Source of the DNA: Variovorax sp. OAS795
GTDB taxonomy: Bacteria; Pseudomonadota; Gammaproteobacteria; Burkholderiales; Burkholderiaceae_C
NCBI RefSeq assembly: GCF_040546685.1
Contig: NZ_JBEPOH010000001.1
Span: 2,108,001 to 2,172,000, forward strand
Reading direction: 5' to 3'
Length of the DNA: 64,000 bases
The notes under the pieces are model-generated. The model had not been told where the DNA came from, searched no databases, and worked only from the letters and a program-made list of their open reading frames with translations. The translations under genes were made by a program, and so were the position numbers. Each line of letters opens with the position of its first letter. Within the stretch, counting starts at the first letter, position 1. Below are positions 8,529-18,044 of this stretch, piece after piece.

Positions 8529-9035
8529 ATGAGTGGGCTATGGCTGGTGGTGATGGGTGTTTCGGGCTGCGGCAAATCGAGCCTCGCCGCGGCGCTGGCG
8601 GTCGGATTCGAGCTGCCGCTGATCGAGGGCGACGACTTCCATCCGTCCGCCAACGTCCAGAAGATGAGCCAGGGCATCGCGCTGACCGACGCGGACCGTT
8701 CGGGCTGGCTTGCGACGCTCGGGCACACGCTGGCCGACGCGTCGCTGGGCGCGGTGCTGACCTGCTCGGCACTCAAGCGCAGCTACCGCGACCAGCTGCG
8801 CGCGGCCGTGCCGGGCTTGCGCTTCGTGTTCATGGACATCGAGCGCGCGGAGGCCGAGCGCCGCGTGGCCGCGCGGGCGGGCGCCGGCGAGCACATGTTC
8901 CCGGCGAGCCTCGTGGCCAACCAGTTCGCGACGCTGGAGTCGCCGGTCGGCGAAGTGGGGGTGGTGGCCGTCGACGCGACCGCGCCGCTCGGGCAGCTGG
9001 TCGCGCAAGTGAAGGCGTGGCTGCCGGCGGGCTGA
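8529..9035 (+). CDS. gntK: Gluconokinase
   Basis: This 168-residue protein phosphorylates gluconate to 6-phosphogluconate using ATP. I choose the ATG at 8529 (MSGLWLVVMGVSG), preceded by an AAGGGG-type ribosome site; longer versions only add unrelated residues. The P-loop is GVSGCGKSS at residues 10-18. The substrate region IEGDDFHPSANVQKMSQGIALTDADR and CSALKRSYRDQLR are diagnostic of GntK-type gluconokinases, and length matches the family. It converges on gnd, whose product uses 6-phosphogluconate, so the pair links gluconate to the pentose phosphate route. No gluconate permease is adjacent. Confidence 0.95.
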   Translation: MSGLWLVVMGVSGCGKSSLAAALAVGFELPLIEGDDFHPSANVQKMSQGIALTDADRSGWLATLGHTLADASLGAVLTCSALKRSYRDQLRAAVPGLRFVFMDIERAEAERRVAARAGAGEHMFPASLVANQFATLESPVGEVGVVAVDATAPLGQLVAQVKAWLPAG

Positions 9036-9047
9036 CCCGCCCCGGCG

Positions 9048-10472
9048 TCAGCCGATCACTTCGGGCCAGTGGGTGTGGAAGAACTGGCCTTCGGGCTTGT
9101 CGGTGCGCTCGTACGTATGGGCGCCGAAGAAGTCGCGCTGCGCCTGCAGCAGGTTGGCCGGCAGCCGCTCGGTGCGGTAGCTGTCGTAGTAGGCGAGCGA
9201 CGCGCTGAACGCCGGCACCGGAATGCCATTGCCCACCGCCAGCGCCACCACCTCGCGCCAGCTCTGCTGGGTACGATTGAGCAGGTCCTTGAAGAAAGGG
9301 TCGAGCATCAGGTTGCCGAGTGCCGGATCGGTGCGGTAGGCATCGGTGATGCGGTTCAGGAAGCGCGCGCGAATGATGCAGCCGCCGCGCCAGATGGACG
9401 CGATGCCGCTCAGATCGAGCTTCCAGCCCTTCTTTTCGCCCATGGTCTGGATCAGGTCGAAGCCCTGCGTGTAGCTGATCACCTTCGACGCATAGAGCGC
9501 GTCGTGCACCTTGGCCACCAGCGCCTTCTTGTCGAGCGAGAGTTCGATCTTGGGCCCCTGCAACACCTTGCTGGCCGCCACGCGCGCCTTCTTCTGCGAG
9601 GACAGCACGCGTGCCTCGACCGCCGCGTTGATGGTGCTGATGACCACCGCGTTCTCGGCCGCGTTCATCAGCGTCCACTGGCCGGTGCCTTTCTGGCCCG
9701 CCTTGTCGAGGATGAGTTCGACGATCGGCTTCCCGGTTTCCGGGTCTTTCTGTTCGAGCGCCTTGGCGGTGATCTGGATCAGGTAGCTCTGCAGCTCGCC
9801 TTCGTTCCATTCGTTGAACACCGAGGCCGTCTCGTCGGTGCTGAACCCGGCGGCCTTGAACAGGCTGTAGGCCTCGCAGATCAGCTGCATGTCGCCGTAC
9901 TCGATGCCGTTGTGCACCATCTTCACGAAGTGGCCCGCGCCGCCGGGGCCGATGTGGATCACGCAGGGCTCGCCGTCCACCTTGGCCGCGATGCTCTCGA
10001 AGATCGGCTTCATCACCTCCCAGGTGGACAGCGGCCCGCCCGGCATGATCGACGGGCCCTTGCGCGCGCCTTCCTCGCCGCCCGACACGCCCGCGCCGAT
10101 GAAGCGCAGGCCCTTGCCCGCAAGGTAGGCATCGCGGCGTTCGGTGTCGGTATACAGGCTGTTGCCGCCGTCGATCACGATGTCGTCCTTGTCGAGCAGC
10201 GGAATCAGCTGCTCGATGACCTGGTCGACCGGCGCGCCCGCCTTCACCATGATCTGGATCTTGCGCGGCCTGGCGAGGCTCTGGACGAACTCCTCGAGGG
10301 TGGTGGCGCCGACCAGCTTCTTGCCGGGGTTTTCTGCCAGGAACGCTTCGGTGGTGGCTTCGGTGCGGTTGTACACGCTGACCTGGAAGCCGCGGCTTTC
10401 CACGTTCAGCACCAGGTTCTGGCCCATCACGGCCAGGCCGATCAATCCGAAATCGCTTTTGTCGTTGCTCAT
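9048..10472 (-). CDS. gnd: 6-phosphogluconate dehydrogenase, decarboxylating
   Basis: The 474-residue enzyme oxidises 6-phosphogluconate to ribulose 5-phosphate and CO2 with NADP+. The start at 10472 gives MSNDKSDFGLIGLAVMGQNL, placing the Rossmann motif GLAVMGQNL right at the N-terminus as in known Gnd proteins. The substrate signature SGGEEGARKGPSIMPGG is visible, as is the catalytic KMVHNGIEYGDMQLICEAY. The C-terminal helical domain contains WRGGCIIRARFL, and the tail ends FHTHWPEVIG. The gene is monocistronic and convergent with gntK 12 bases away. The AraC-family gene is divergent. Confidence 0.97.
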   Translation of the reverse strand: MSNDKSDFGLIGLAVMGQNLVLNVESRGFQVSVYNRTEATTEAFLAENPGKKLVGATTLEEFVQSLARPRKIQIMVKAGAPVDQVIEQLIPLLDKDDIVIDGGNSLYTDTERRDAYLAGKGLRFIGAGVSGGEEGARKGPSIMPGGPLSTWEVMKPIFESIAAKVDGEPCVIHIGPGGAGHFVKMVHNGIEYGDMQLICEAYSLFKAAGFSTDETASVFNEWNEGELQSYLIQITAKALEQKDPETGKPIVELILDKAGQKGTGQWTLMNAAENAVVISTINAAVEARVLSSQKKARVAASKVLQGPKIELSLDKKALVAKVHDALYASKVISYTQGFDLIQTMGEKKGWKLDLSGIASIWRGGCIIRARFLNRITDAYRTDPALGNLMLDPFFKDLLNRTQQSWREVVALAVGNGIPVPAFSASLAYYDSYRTERLPANLLQAQRDFFGAHTYERTDKPEGQFFHTHWPEVIG

Positions 10473-10590
10473 GGCCCTTCTTTCGTCTGCATGGATGTGA
10501 CGGGCATTGTGCCGGGGGCGTCCGGGCGCTGCCACGGGAGGGCGTCTATACCCGCTTGGCAAGTGCGCGTGGCTTGGGTATGTTGGCGCG

Positions 10591-11580
10591 ATGAATGGAA
10601 ACGCCTCGCCCATGGCCCACGCGCCCGTGGTCCACACCTGGTCCACCGACGCCGTGCCGCCGCCGCAGCGGCTCGACTACTGGATCGGCGCCGTCTGCGA
10701 AGGCTTTCTCGAAATGGACGTGACCAGTCGTCTTGGCGGCAGCTTCGGCGCCACGCTCGAATCGGCGCCGCTCGGCGCCATCGGCGTGAACCGGGTGCGC
10801 GGCAGTGCGCAGGACGTGTACCGCACGCGCCGCGCCATCGCGCACAGCCGCAGCAACTACTACTACCTGCTGTGCAAGACCGATTCGCCCTGGGTCGCCG
10901 TGCAGGACGGCCGATCGGCGCGCATGCTGCCGGGCGACGTGGTGCTGGTCGATTCGCGGCGCTGCTATGAATTCCATCTGCTCCAGTCCGCCGATACGCT
11001 GTCGTTCGAACTGCCCACGGCCTGGGTCGAATCCTGGCTCCCCGATGCCGGCAGCCAGGTGGCGCGGCGCATCGACGGGCAGTCGGGCTGGGGCCGCGTG
11101 CTGAGCGGCTTTGCCCAGCAGCTGTCGCCCGAGAGCGTGTTGGCGCCGCCGCTGCCCGCGGCGTTGCTGGCCGACCAGCTTGGCGGGCTGCTCGCCTTGG
11201 CCGCCGGCACCGCTGGCGACACGGGCGGCCCGGCCGCGCCCGGCGAAAGCGCCCGCGCCGCGCTGCGCCGCCGCGTGCTCGACGCCACGCACGAACGCCA
11301 TGCCGAGCCGGGCCTCACGGCGGCCGGCGTGGCGGGTGGACTGGGCATCTCGGAACGCAGCCTGCACCGCAGCCTCGGCGAAGGAGCGACCACTTTCGCG
11401 GCCGCGCTGGCCGGCTTTCGCATGCAGGTGGCGCGCCGCATGCTCGGCGACCCGCGCTTCGATCGCCTGGGCATCGCGGAGATCGGATTCCGCGTCGGCT
11501 TCACCGACGCATCGCACTTCATCCGGCAGTGCCGCCGGCACTTGGGCCTGACCCCGGGTGCCCTGCGGCGCCAGCGCTGA
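10591..11580 (+). CDS. AraC-family transcriptional regulator
   Basis: The start at 10591 (MNGNASPMAHAPVVHTWSTD) gives 329 residues. The N-terminal half resembles the AraC_binding_2 sensing domain: PPPQRLDYWIGAVCEGFLEM, then LCKTDSPWVAVQDGRSARMLPGD and a strand with VLVDSRRCYEF. The C-terminal half has two helix-turn-helix units (LTAAGVAGGLGISERSLHRSL and IAEIGFRVGFTDASHFIRQC) ending RHLGLTPGALRRQR, the standard AraC ending. It is divergent from gnd and 120 bases upstream of the alpha/beta hydrolase on the same strand, which is a plausible target. The inducer is unknown. Confidence 0.9.
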   Translation: MNGNASPMAHAPVVHTWSTDAVPPPQRLDYWIGAVCEGFLEMDVTSRLGGSFGATLESAPLGAIGVNRVRGSAQDVYRTRRAIAHSRSNYYYLLCKTDSPWVAVQDGRSARMLPGDVVLVDSRRCYEFHLLQSADTLSFELPTAWVESWLPDAGSQVARRIDGQSGWGRVLSGFAQQLSPESVLAPPLPAALLADQLGGLLALAAGTAGDTGGPAAPGESARAALRRRVLDATHERHAEPGLTAAGVAGGLGISERSLHRSLGEGATTFAAALAGFRMQVARRMLGDPRFDRLGIAEIGFRVGFTDASHFIRQCRRHLGLTPGALRRQR

Positions 11581-11700
11581 GAGGCATCGGCTGCGCAAGA
11601 GGCGCAAAGCGGCCATCGGGGTGGCAGCTTGCGGCCATTCGTTCAGGCCCATGTTCCCTAAAGTCCTCGGCATTCAACGACGCCCCAGAAGGAAACACGC

Positions 11701-12429
11701 ATGTCCGATACCTATGTTCTGATCCATGGCGCCTGGCACACCGGGGCCGAGATGGAGGCCGTGGCCGCCGGCCTGCGCGAAGCCGGCCACGTGGTGCATT
11801 GCCCCACGCTCGCGGGCAACCGCGCCAGCGACGACCGCTCGCGCACCGGCCTTGCGGATGCGATCGAATCGGCCGTGCGCTTCATCGAGGACAAGGACTT
11901 GGCGGAGGTTCGCCTGGTGGGCCACAGCTATGGCGGGATGGTGATCTCGGGCGTGGCGGACCGCATCGCGCAACGACTCAGGCGCCTGGTCTACGTCAAC
12001 GCGTTCGTGCCGCTGGACGGCGAATCGCTCAACGACATGGTGCCGCCGCACTACGTCGGGATGTTCGATGCGGTAGCCGCAGCCAACAAAAACGCGGTGA
12101 CCCTTCCGTTCCCGATCTGGCGCGAGGCCTTCATCAACGACGCCGACCTGCCCTTGGCGCAGGCGAGCTACGAGAAGCTGAATCCGCATCCCTACCGTAC
12201 CTTCACCGACAAGATCCGCCTGCGCGAGCCGCTGGCAGCGCTGCAGATCGGCAAGTCCTACGTCAACTGCCAGCAGGACACGGCCTTGCCGCACAGCCTG
12301 CCGTGGCATCCGCGCCTGTCGGAACGGCTCGGCCTGTTCAGGCTGGTGGAGTGCCCGGGCAGCCACGAGATGTTCTTCTCGAACCCGAAGCGGCTCGCGC
12401 AGGCGATCCTGGAGGCGGGGCGGGACTAG
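11701..12429 (+). CDS. Alpha/beta hydrolase, esterase-like
   Basis: A 242-residue cytoplasmic hydrolase with start at 11701 after an AAGGA ribosome site. YVLIHGAWHTGAEM gives the oxyanion region. The nucleophile elbow is GHSYGG (Ser at about residue 80), and the catalytic His is in CPGSHEMFFSNPKRLA near the C-terminus. The fold resembles the small plant-type methylesterase/salicylate esterase group and many bacterial relatives of unknown substrate. It follows the AraC gene in the same direction and may be its target. The downstream neighbour is convergent 15 bases away. Confidence 0.85.
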   Translation: MSDTYVLIHGAWHTGAEMEAVAAGLREAGHVVHCPTLAGNRASDDRSRTGLADAIESAVRFIEDKDLAEVRLVGHSYGGMVISGVADRIAQRLRRLVYVNAFVPLDGESLNDMVPPHYVGMFDAVAAANKNAVTLPFPIWREAFINDADLPLAQASYEKLNPHPYRTFTDKIRLREPLAALQIGKSYVNCQQDTALPHSLPWHPRLSERLGLFRLVECPGSHEMFFSNPKRLAQAILEAGRD

Positions 12430-12444
12430 GGCCCGTCGGCAGCG

Positions 12445-13056
12445 TCAGGCCTGGGCGAACAGCGCATCGAACACGCGGATCGACGCATAGGCATCGTTGG
12501 CCGCATAGCGGATCTGCGCTTCGGTGAGTTGCTTGTTGGCCCAGTTCGACGTGGTCGCCTTGCGCGACTTGACGAAGCGCCGGTTGAACACCAGCGCCAC
12601 GGCCGCCTTCACGCCCACCGATTTGCGGTAGCCCCGACGGCGGAATTCGCTGTCGATGTCGAACACCGCCTTGGGCTCGATGTTCAGGCGGTTGCGTATC
12701 AGGGTGAGGTCGGTCGACAGGCCGAAGCCGACCTTCCTGAGCTCGGTCGACGCGATCAGCGCCGCCACCACCGGGTTGCATTCGGTGCGGTGCAACTGAA
12801 AGAGCCAAGCGGTTTCGCGCGTGGAAAACTGCACCACGTGCGGGCCGCCGGACACTTCGTTCTTGGCGAAGGTGGGCTTGGATTCGGTGTCGAAGCCCGC
12901 AACGCCGGCGGCCAGCAGCACGGTGGCCGCATGCTCGGCCTCGGCCAGCGTGGAAACGACTACGATGTCCTTCAGCCCCAGGCCTTCGAAGGCGTCGAGC
13001 AGAGCGATCTGCTCGCGCTCGGGAAGGGGCGGCAAGGCGAGGGTGTCGTCGCTCAA
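12445..13056 (-). CDS. 3'-5' exonuclease of the DEDDy (RNase D-like) superfamily
   Basis: This 203-residue protein starts with TTG at 13056, overlapping the stop of the TfoX-like gene by four bases (TTGA), so translation is likely coupled. The first metal motif is FDTES (Asp56, Glu58). The second aspartate is in GFGLSTDLTLIRNRL and the final Tyr/Asp pair in YAANDAYASIRVFDAL, so the DEDDy set is present. There is no HRDC domain, unlike full RNase D; the size matches single-domain 3'-5' exonucleases. It is the last gene of the long leftward run starting at 19615. RNA or DNA as substrate is undecided. Confidence 0.88.
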   Translation of the reverse strand: MSDDTLALPPLPEREQIALLDAFEGLGLKDIVVVSTLAEAEHAATVLLAAGVAGFDTESKPTFAKNEVSGGPHVVQFSTRETAWLFQLHRTECNPVVAALIASTELRKVGFGLSTDLTLIRNRLNIEPKAVFDIDSEFRRRGYRKSVGVKAAVALVFNRRFVKSRKATTSNWANKQLTEAQIRYAANDAYASIRVFDALFAQA

Positions 13057-13466
13057 GGGGAGGCTGCTTTCTTTTTCTTCACTGGAGCTTTCTTGACTGC
13101 GGCTTTCTTCACTGCAGTTTTCCTTGCGGGTTTCTTCCTGGGTGGCTGGCCGGAGCGCAGTGCCGCCTCGTAGGCGCGGCGGCCCCAGAGGGCGGCTTCC
13201 TCGCGGTCCTCGAAGAGATCGGCGGGCGCTTGACGGTACGACATGGGCATCGTCTTGCCGTTGCGTTCGTAGGTGAAGGGCGGCAGGTTCTGCTTGTCGA
13301 AATGCTCGGCGCTTTCGGCGTCCGACTTGAGGTAGAGCGTGTCTTTCAAGACGATGGCGATCATCCGGCCTTCGTGGAAGATGCCGTGGCCGCCGAACAT
13401 GCGCCGCGGCTCGATGCGGCCGAAGCGCTCGAAGATCTCGTGCAGGCTGTCGACGAATTCACTCAT
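13053..13466 (-). CDS. TfoX N-terminal domain protein with lysine/alanine-rich tail
   Basis: A 137-residue protein. Residues 1-100 match the TfoX/Sxy N-terminal domain (IFERFGRIEPRRMFGGHGIF, then LKSDAESAEHF and PMSYRQAPADLFED). From residue 109 the sequence becomes a basic repeat of the type KPARKTAVKKAAVKKAPV, similar to histone H1-like tails of beta-proteobacteria. This suggests nucleic acid binding. The TfoX C-terminal helix-hairpin-helix domain is absent, so it should not be equated with the competence regulator. It overlaps the exonuclease start by four bases and follows the VOC gene after 12 bases. Confidence 0.85.
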   Translation of the reverse strand: MSEFVDSLHEIFERFGRIEPRRMFGGHGIFHEGRMIAIVLKDTLYLKSDAESAEHFDKQNLPPFTYERNGKTMPMSYRQAPADLFEDREEAALWGRRAYEAALRSGQPPRKKPARKTAVKKAAVKKAPVKKKKAASP

Positions 13467-13478
13467 CGCGCAAGCGGC

Positions 13479-13868
13479 TCATGCGGTGATCTCGATGCGG
13501 TTGCCGTCGGGATCGAGCACCACGCTCTCGTAGTAGCCGTCGCCGGTGCGGCGCGGCCCGTCGACGAGCGGGTAGCCGTCGGCCTCAAGGCGCTGCGTGA
13601 GCGCATCGACCGCCGCATCGGAACCCACGCTGATCGCCAGGTGGGTCCATCCCATGCGCTGTGCGCCGGGTTCGGCGGGCACGGGCGAGAGCGTGCGAGT
13701 GGTCATGGCTTCGATGCGGGCCCCGTCGCCCAGGCTCAGGAAGCAGGAAGCGAAGCCCTTCGCGGGATTGACGTAGCCCTCGCCGGGCGTGGCGCCGAAA
13801 TAGTCGATGTAGAAACGCTTGCAGCGTTCGAGGTCGGTGGTCCAGAGGGCGATGTGGTCGATGCGCAT
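13479..13868 (-). CDS. VOC-family (glyoxalase/bleomycin-resistance-like) protein
   Basis: The 129-residue protein has one vicinal-oxygen-chelate unit. It opens MRIDHIALWTTDLERCKRFYIDYFG with the first metal histidine, has GWTHLAISVGS mid-protein, and ends with YYESVVLDPDGNRIEITA, where the final glutamate is the usual metal ligand. This is the layout of glyoxalase I-like lyases and dioxygenases; the substrate is unknown. Its location downstream of frmA and fghA would suit detoxification of a reactive carbonyl, but that is only context. It lies 21 bases after the GNAT gene and 12 bases before the TfoX-like gene. Confidence 0.88.
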   Translation of the reverse strand: MRIDHIALWTTDLERCKRFYIDYFGATPGEGYVNPAKGFASCFLSLGDGARIEAMTTRTLSPVPAEPGAQRMGWTHLAISVGSDAAVDALTQRLEADGYPLVDGPRRTGDGYYESVVLDPDGNRIEITA

Positions 13869-13889
13869 GAGAGACGAGAAAGAAAGAGC

Positions 13890-14402
13890 TCAGCCGATGC
13901 GTCGAGGCTGGCGCGGCGGGCTCTGCGGATACCAATGGTAGGCCACCCGTTCGCGCCCGCTCGAGGGGTGCCGGTCGATGGTGCCGCGCACCAGGCCGTA
14001 GCGCTCGTAGAAGCGTTGCGCCGCGGTGTTGCTCGTGGCCACGTGCAGTTTCCAGCCGAAGGGCATGCGCACGCTGGCTTCGTCGAGCAGCGCCTGCCCG
14101 AGGCCCTGGTTGCGCAGGTGAGGCTCGACGAAGAGCTGCGCCACATATTCGCGCCGCGCCAGCATCACCATGAATGCGAGCACCTGGCCTTCGCGCTCGG
14201 CCAGCACGACGTCGGCGGGCGGCACGAACTCGGTCTGGACGCGCCTGAGCCAGTGCGTGATCGGCTCGATCACCGTGGCCCTGCGATTGGCCGCGATCCA
14301 GGCCCGGCGCCAGATGCCGGCGAGCACCAGGTTCTCTTCGGCGGCGCCGTCGCGTGAGCGCAAATGGAAGGCAGGAATCTGTGCTGCGGACATGCGCTCC
14401 AT
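13890..14402 (-). CDS. GNAT-family N-acetyltransferase
   Basis: A 170-residue acetyltransferase. The acetyl-CoA motif A is visible as LFVEPHLRNQGLGQALLDEA (Q/R-x-x-G-x-G form), followed by KLHVATSNTAAQRFYERYGLV, the usual beta-bulge and tyrosine region. The N-terminal half contains the WRRAWIAANRRATVIEP segment. The start could be the ATG at 14402 or at 14393; I keep the first. It follows fghA after 27 bases and precedes the VOC gene after 21, so it belongs to the same leftward run. The acceptor substrate is unknown. Confidence 0.88.
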   Translation of the reverse strand: MERMSAAQIPAFHLRSRDGAAEENLVLAGIWRRAWIAANRRATVIEPITHWLRRVQTEFVPPADVVLAEREGQVLAFMVMLARREYVAQLFVEPHLRNQGLGQALLDEASVRMPFGWKLHVATSNTAAQRFYERYGLVRGTIDRHPSSGRERVAYHWYPQSPPRQPRRIG

Positions 14403-14429
14403 GATACGGCGGCCCTGCGCGGAGGTCGA

Positions 14430-15305
14430 TCAGCCGTTCAGCGTTTGTGCATGGTGGGCGATGTGGTCCGCCATGAAGCTCTGGACGAAGTAGTAGCCGT
14501 GGTCGTAGCTCGCGTGCCTGCGCAGCGTGAGCGGCTGGCCGGCGGCAAAGCAGGCGGCCTCGAAGGCTTCCGGGTACAGCTGCTCGGCAAGGAATTTGTC
14601 GCCCAGGCCCTGGTCGATCAGGATGCCTTGCGGGTAGGGCGCGGCGGTTTGCGATTTCATGAGCGCGCTGGCGTCGTGCGCAAGCCATTGCGCGCGGTCG
14701 CCCCCCGGCTCGCCCAGGTAGCCGGCGAACGCCTTCTCGCCCCACGGGCACTGTGTGGGCGCGCAGATGGGGGCAAAGGCCGACAGCGACCTGAAGCGCC
14801 CCGGGTGCCGCATCGCGAGCGTGAGCGCGCCATGGCCGCCCATCGAATGGCCGCAGATGCCCAGCCGCTGGTCGTCGATGGCGAAGTGCCGCGCGGCGAA
14901 GGGCAGCAGCTCATGCACGATCCAGCTTTCCATGCGCCAGTGGGCGGACCACGGGGCTTCGGTGGCGTCGAGATAGAAGCCCGCGCCAATGCCGAAGTCG
15001 TAGCTGGCGGTGGCGCCGGGCAGGCTTTCGACGGCGCTGCCGCGCGGGCTGGTGTCGGGCGCGATCAGCGCGAGGCCCAGGCTGGCGGCCATGCGCTGGG
15101 CGCCGGCCTTCACTGCGAAGGTTTCCTCGTTGCAGGTCAGCCCCGCAAGGTAGAGCAGGGCGGGCACGCGGGCGTTGGCAGCCTGCGGCGGCAGGTACAC
15201 CGAGAAGCGCATCGGCAGGCCGATTTCGTGCGAGGCGTGCTCGTAGAAGCCTTGCACGCCGCCGAAGGCGTGGTGCTCGGAAAGGGTCTTGAGAAAGTCG
15301 GTCAT
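14430..15305 (-). CDS. fghA: S-formylglutathione hydrolase
   Basis: The 291-residue esterase D-type enzyme hydrolyses S-formylglutathione to formate and glutathione, the second step of glutathione-dependent formaldehyde oxidation. The ATG at 15305 gives MTDFLKTLSEHHAFGGVQGF. Diagnostic features are the LYLAGLTCNEETF motif, the nucleophile elbow CGHSMGGHGAL, the acid in IDQGLGDKFLAEQ and the histidine in SYDHGYYF. The start overlaps the preceding hydrolase stop by four bases (ATGA) and frmA lies one gene upstream, so the two pathway enzymes are made together. Confidence 0.96.
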   Translation of the reverse strand: MTDFLKTLSEHHAFGGVQGFYEHASHEIGLPMRFSVYLPPQAANARVPALLYLAGLTCNEETFAVKAGAQRMAASLGLALIAPDTSPRGSAVESLPGATASYDFGIGAGFYLDATEAPWSAHWRMESWIVHELLPFAARHFAIDDQRLGICGHSMGGHGALTLAMRHPGRFRSLSAFAPICAPTQCPWGEKAFAGYLGEPGGDRAQWLAHDASALMKSQTAAPYPQGILIDQGLGDKFLAEQLYPEAFEAACFAAGQPLTLRRHASYDHGYYFVQSFMADHIAHHAQTLNG

Positions 15306-16228
15306 CGTGCGGTCTTGTCGTTGTGAAGCGCGGGAACCAGTTCGAGCACGGCGTCGGCAAAGATGCGCGGTGCCTCCTGCGGCATGTTGTGGCCGACGCC
15401 GGGCACCAGCCGGTGCGAGCGCGGCCCGCTGAAGCGGTGCGCGTGGGCCGATGCGTCGGCGGGCGGCCGCACGCCGTCGTCGAGGCCGTCGAATGTGATG
15501 GCGGGCACCGATATCGCAGGCTGCGCGGCCAGGCGGCGCTCGATGCCGGCATACGCCGGGTCGCCGGCCACGAGCCCGAAGCGGTGGCGGTACGAGTGGA
15601 TCACCACCTCGACGAAATCGGGATGGTCGAAGGCCGCCGCGCTGCGCTCGAAGGTGGCGTCGTCGAACTTCCAGGTCGGCGACCAGAGCTGCCACAGCAG
15701 GCGGGTGAGCGCCTTGCGGTCTTTCGCCAGCCCGGCACGGCCGCGCTCGCTGTGGAAGTAGTACTGGTACCAGAGGCTGTGCTCGTTGGCGGGCGTGTCG
15801 GGCACCATCGCGTGGGCGATGTCCTGGATGTTGTAGCTGTTGAACGAGACCAGCCCCGCACAACGCTCGGGCCACAGCGCCGCCACGACGCAGGCAGCGC
15901 GGCCGCCCCAGTCGTAGCCTGCGAGCACCGCGCGCGGAATGGCCAGCGCATCGAGCAGCGCGAGCAGGTCGGCGCCGAGTGCGGCCTGTTCACCCGAGCG
16001 CGGCGTGGCTTCGCGGAGGAAGCGCGTGGCGCCGTAGCCGCGCAGGCAAGGCACGATGACGCGGCAGCCCTGGCCGGCGAGCATCGGCGCCACCTCGGCG
16101 TAGGCGTGGATGTCGTAGGGGAAGCCGTGCATCAGCACAACGGGCGGGCCGTCAGAGGGGCCAGACTCGTGGTAGGCGATCTCGAGAACGCCCGCCTCGA
16201 TCTGGCGCAAGGGCTCCATGCGGTTCAT
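15302..16228 (-). CDS. Alpha/beta hydrolase with Asp nucleophile (epoxide hydrolase / haloacid dehalogenase-like fold group)
   Basis: A 308-residue alpha/beta hydrolase encoded between frmA and fghA. The start is MNRMEPLRQIEAG at 16228; a second in-frame ATG at 16219 is possible. VVLMHGFPYDIHAYAEV supplies the oxyanion region. The nucleophile elbow is AGYDWGGRAACV, so the nucleophile is Asp rather than Ser, as in epoxide hydrolases and haloalkane or haloacetate dehalogenases. The catalytic His is in PGVGHNMPQEAP. The lid region (SLWYQYYFHSERGRAGL) has the paired tyrosines seen in epoxide-hydrolase-like enzymes. It is not a known member of the formaldehyde pathway; its operon position suggests a substrate handled by the upstream oxygenase or GST. 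Confidence 0.85.
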   Translation of the reverse strand: MNRMEPLRQIEAGVLEIAYHESGPSDGPPVVLMHGFPYDIHAYAEVAPMLAGQGCRVIVPCLRGYGATRFLREATPRSGEQAALGADLLALLDALAIPRAVLAGYDWGGRAACVVAALWPERCAGLVSFNSYNIQDIAHAMVPDTPANEHSLWYQYYFHSERGRAGLAKDRKALTRLLWQLWSPTWKFDDATFERSAAAFDHPDFVEVVIHSYRHRFGLVAGDPAYAGIERRLAAQPAISVPAITFDGLDDGVRPPADASAHAHRFSGPRSHRLVPGVGHNMPQEAPRIFADAVLELVPALHNDKTAR

Positions 16229-16248
16229 GGCGGGCGCTCCCTGCGAGC

Positions 16249-17355
<1,107 letters not shown>

Positions 17356-17405
17356 GGGGATTCAGGCAAAGAGGAAGGTGGCAGGCAAGGATACCCAGGC
17401 CGCGT

Positions 17406-18044
17406 TCATGCGGGGCTGGCGGCAAAGATACCCGACATTCCGACAAAGCCGGGCAGGTGGCGAAAGTCCCAGGCCCAGCTTCGCAAGGCCGGGTATGCGT
17501 CGAGCGGTATTCCGCCTTCGCCGGCCAGCGCCACGTAGGGAAAGCAGGCGAGATCGGCCACGGTGGCGTGCGGCCCGGCCAGCCACTGGAAGCCGTCGCT
17601 GGCGCGTTCGGCCAGGTGATCGTCGAGCAGTCGAAAGACCTCATGCGCACCGCGGCGGCAGGCCTGGACATCAATGGCCTCGTAGCCGAAAACATCGTGC
17701 AGCCGCGCCGCCGAGGCCGTGCGGGTGATCTCTTCGGCCGTGGCAAGCCACATCGCGACCTGGCCGCGCAGTGGCGGATCGGCGGGGTACCAGCGGGCCT
17801 GGGTGTCGTATTTGCCCGCGAGGTACACGAGGATGGCCTGCGCATCGCGCAGCACGAAGCCGTCGTCGTCGATCACCGGCAGCTGGCCGAGCGGATTGAC
17901 CTGCGCCAGGAACGCGGCCGACTTGTGCTCCCGCCCCGGATGGAAGTCGACCGGCACGCTCTGGTAGGCGAGGTCGAGCCAGGCGAGCATCTGCCGCACC
18001 TTGAAGCAGTTGCCCGACAGCGCGTAGTCGTAGAGCCGGATCAT
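17406..18044 (-). CDS. Glutathione S-transferase family protein
   Basis: A 212-residue GST. The start at 18044 (MIRLYDYALSGNCFKVRQML) overlaps the oxygenase catalytic-subunit stop by four bases. The N-terminal thioredoxin-like domain has LSGNCFK near the active-site position, NPLGQLPVIDDDGFVLRDAQAILVYL with the cis-proline VPVI-type turn, then a helical domain with LAGPHATVADLACFPYVALAG, the N-capping box of GSTs. It sits between a Rieske-type oxygenase and the glutathione-dependent formaldehyde dehydrogenase, so a glutathione adduct of an oxygenase product is a plausible substrate. Confidence 0.9.
   Translation of the reverse strand: MIRLYDYALSGNCFKVRQMLAWLDLAYQSVPVDFHPGREHKSAAFLAQVNPLGQLPVIDDDGFVLRDAQAILVYLAGKYDTQARWYPADPPLRGQVAMWLATAEEITRTASAARLHDVFGYEAIDVQACRRGAHEVFRLLDDHLAERASDGFQWLAGPHATVADLACFPYVALAGEGGIPLDAYPALRSWAWDFRHLPGFVGMSGIFAASPA

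Noticed and set aside
12338-12808. A minus-strand frame spanning the end of the alpha/beta hydrolase and the exonuclease.
   Set aside because: It overlaps two clearly real genes in other frames and its composition is that of a shadow.
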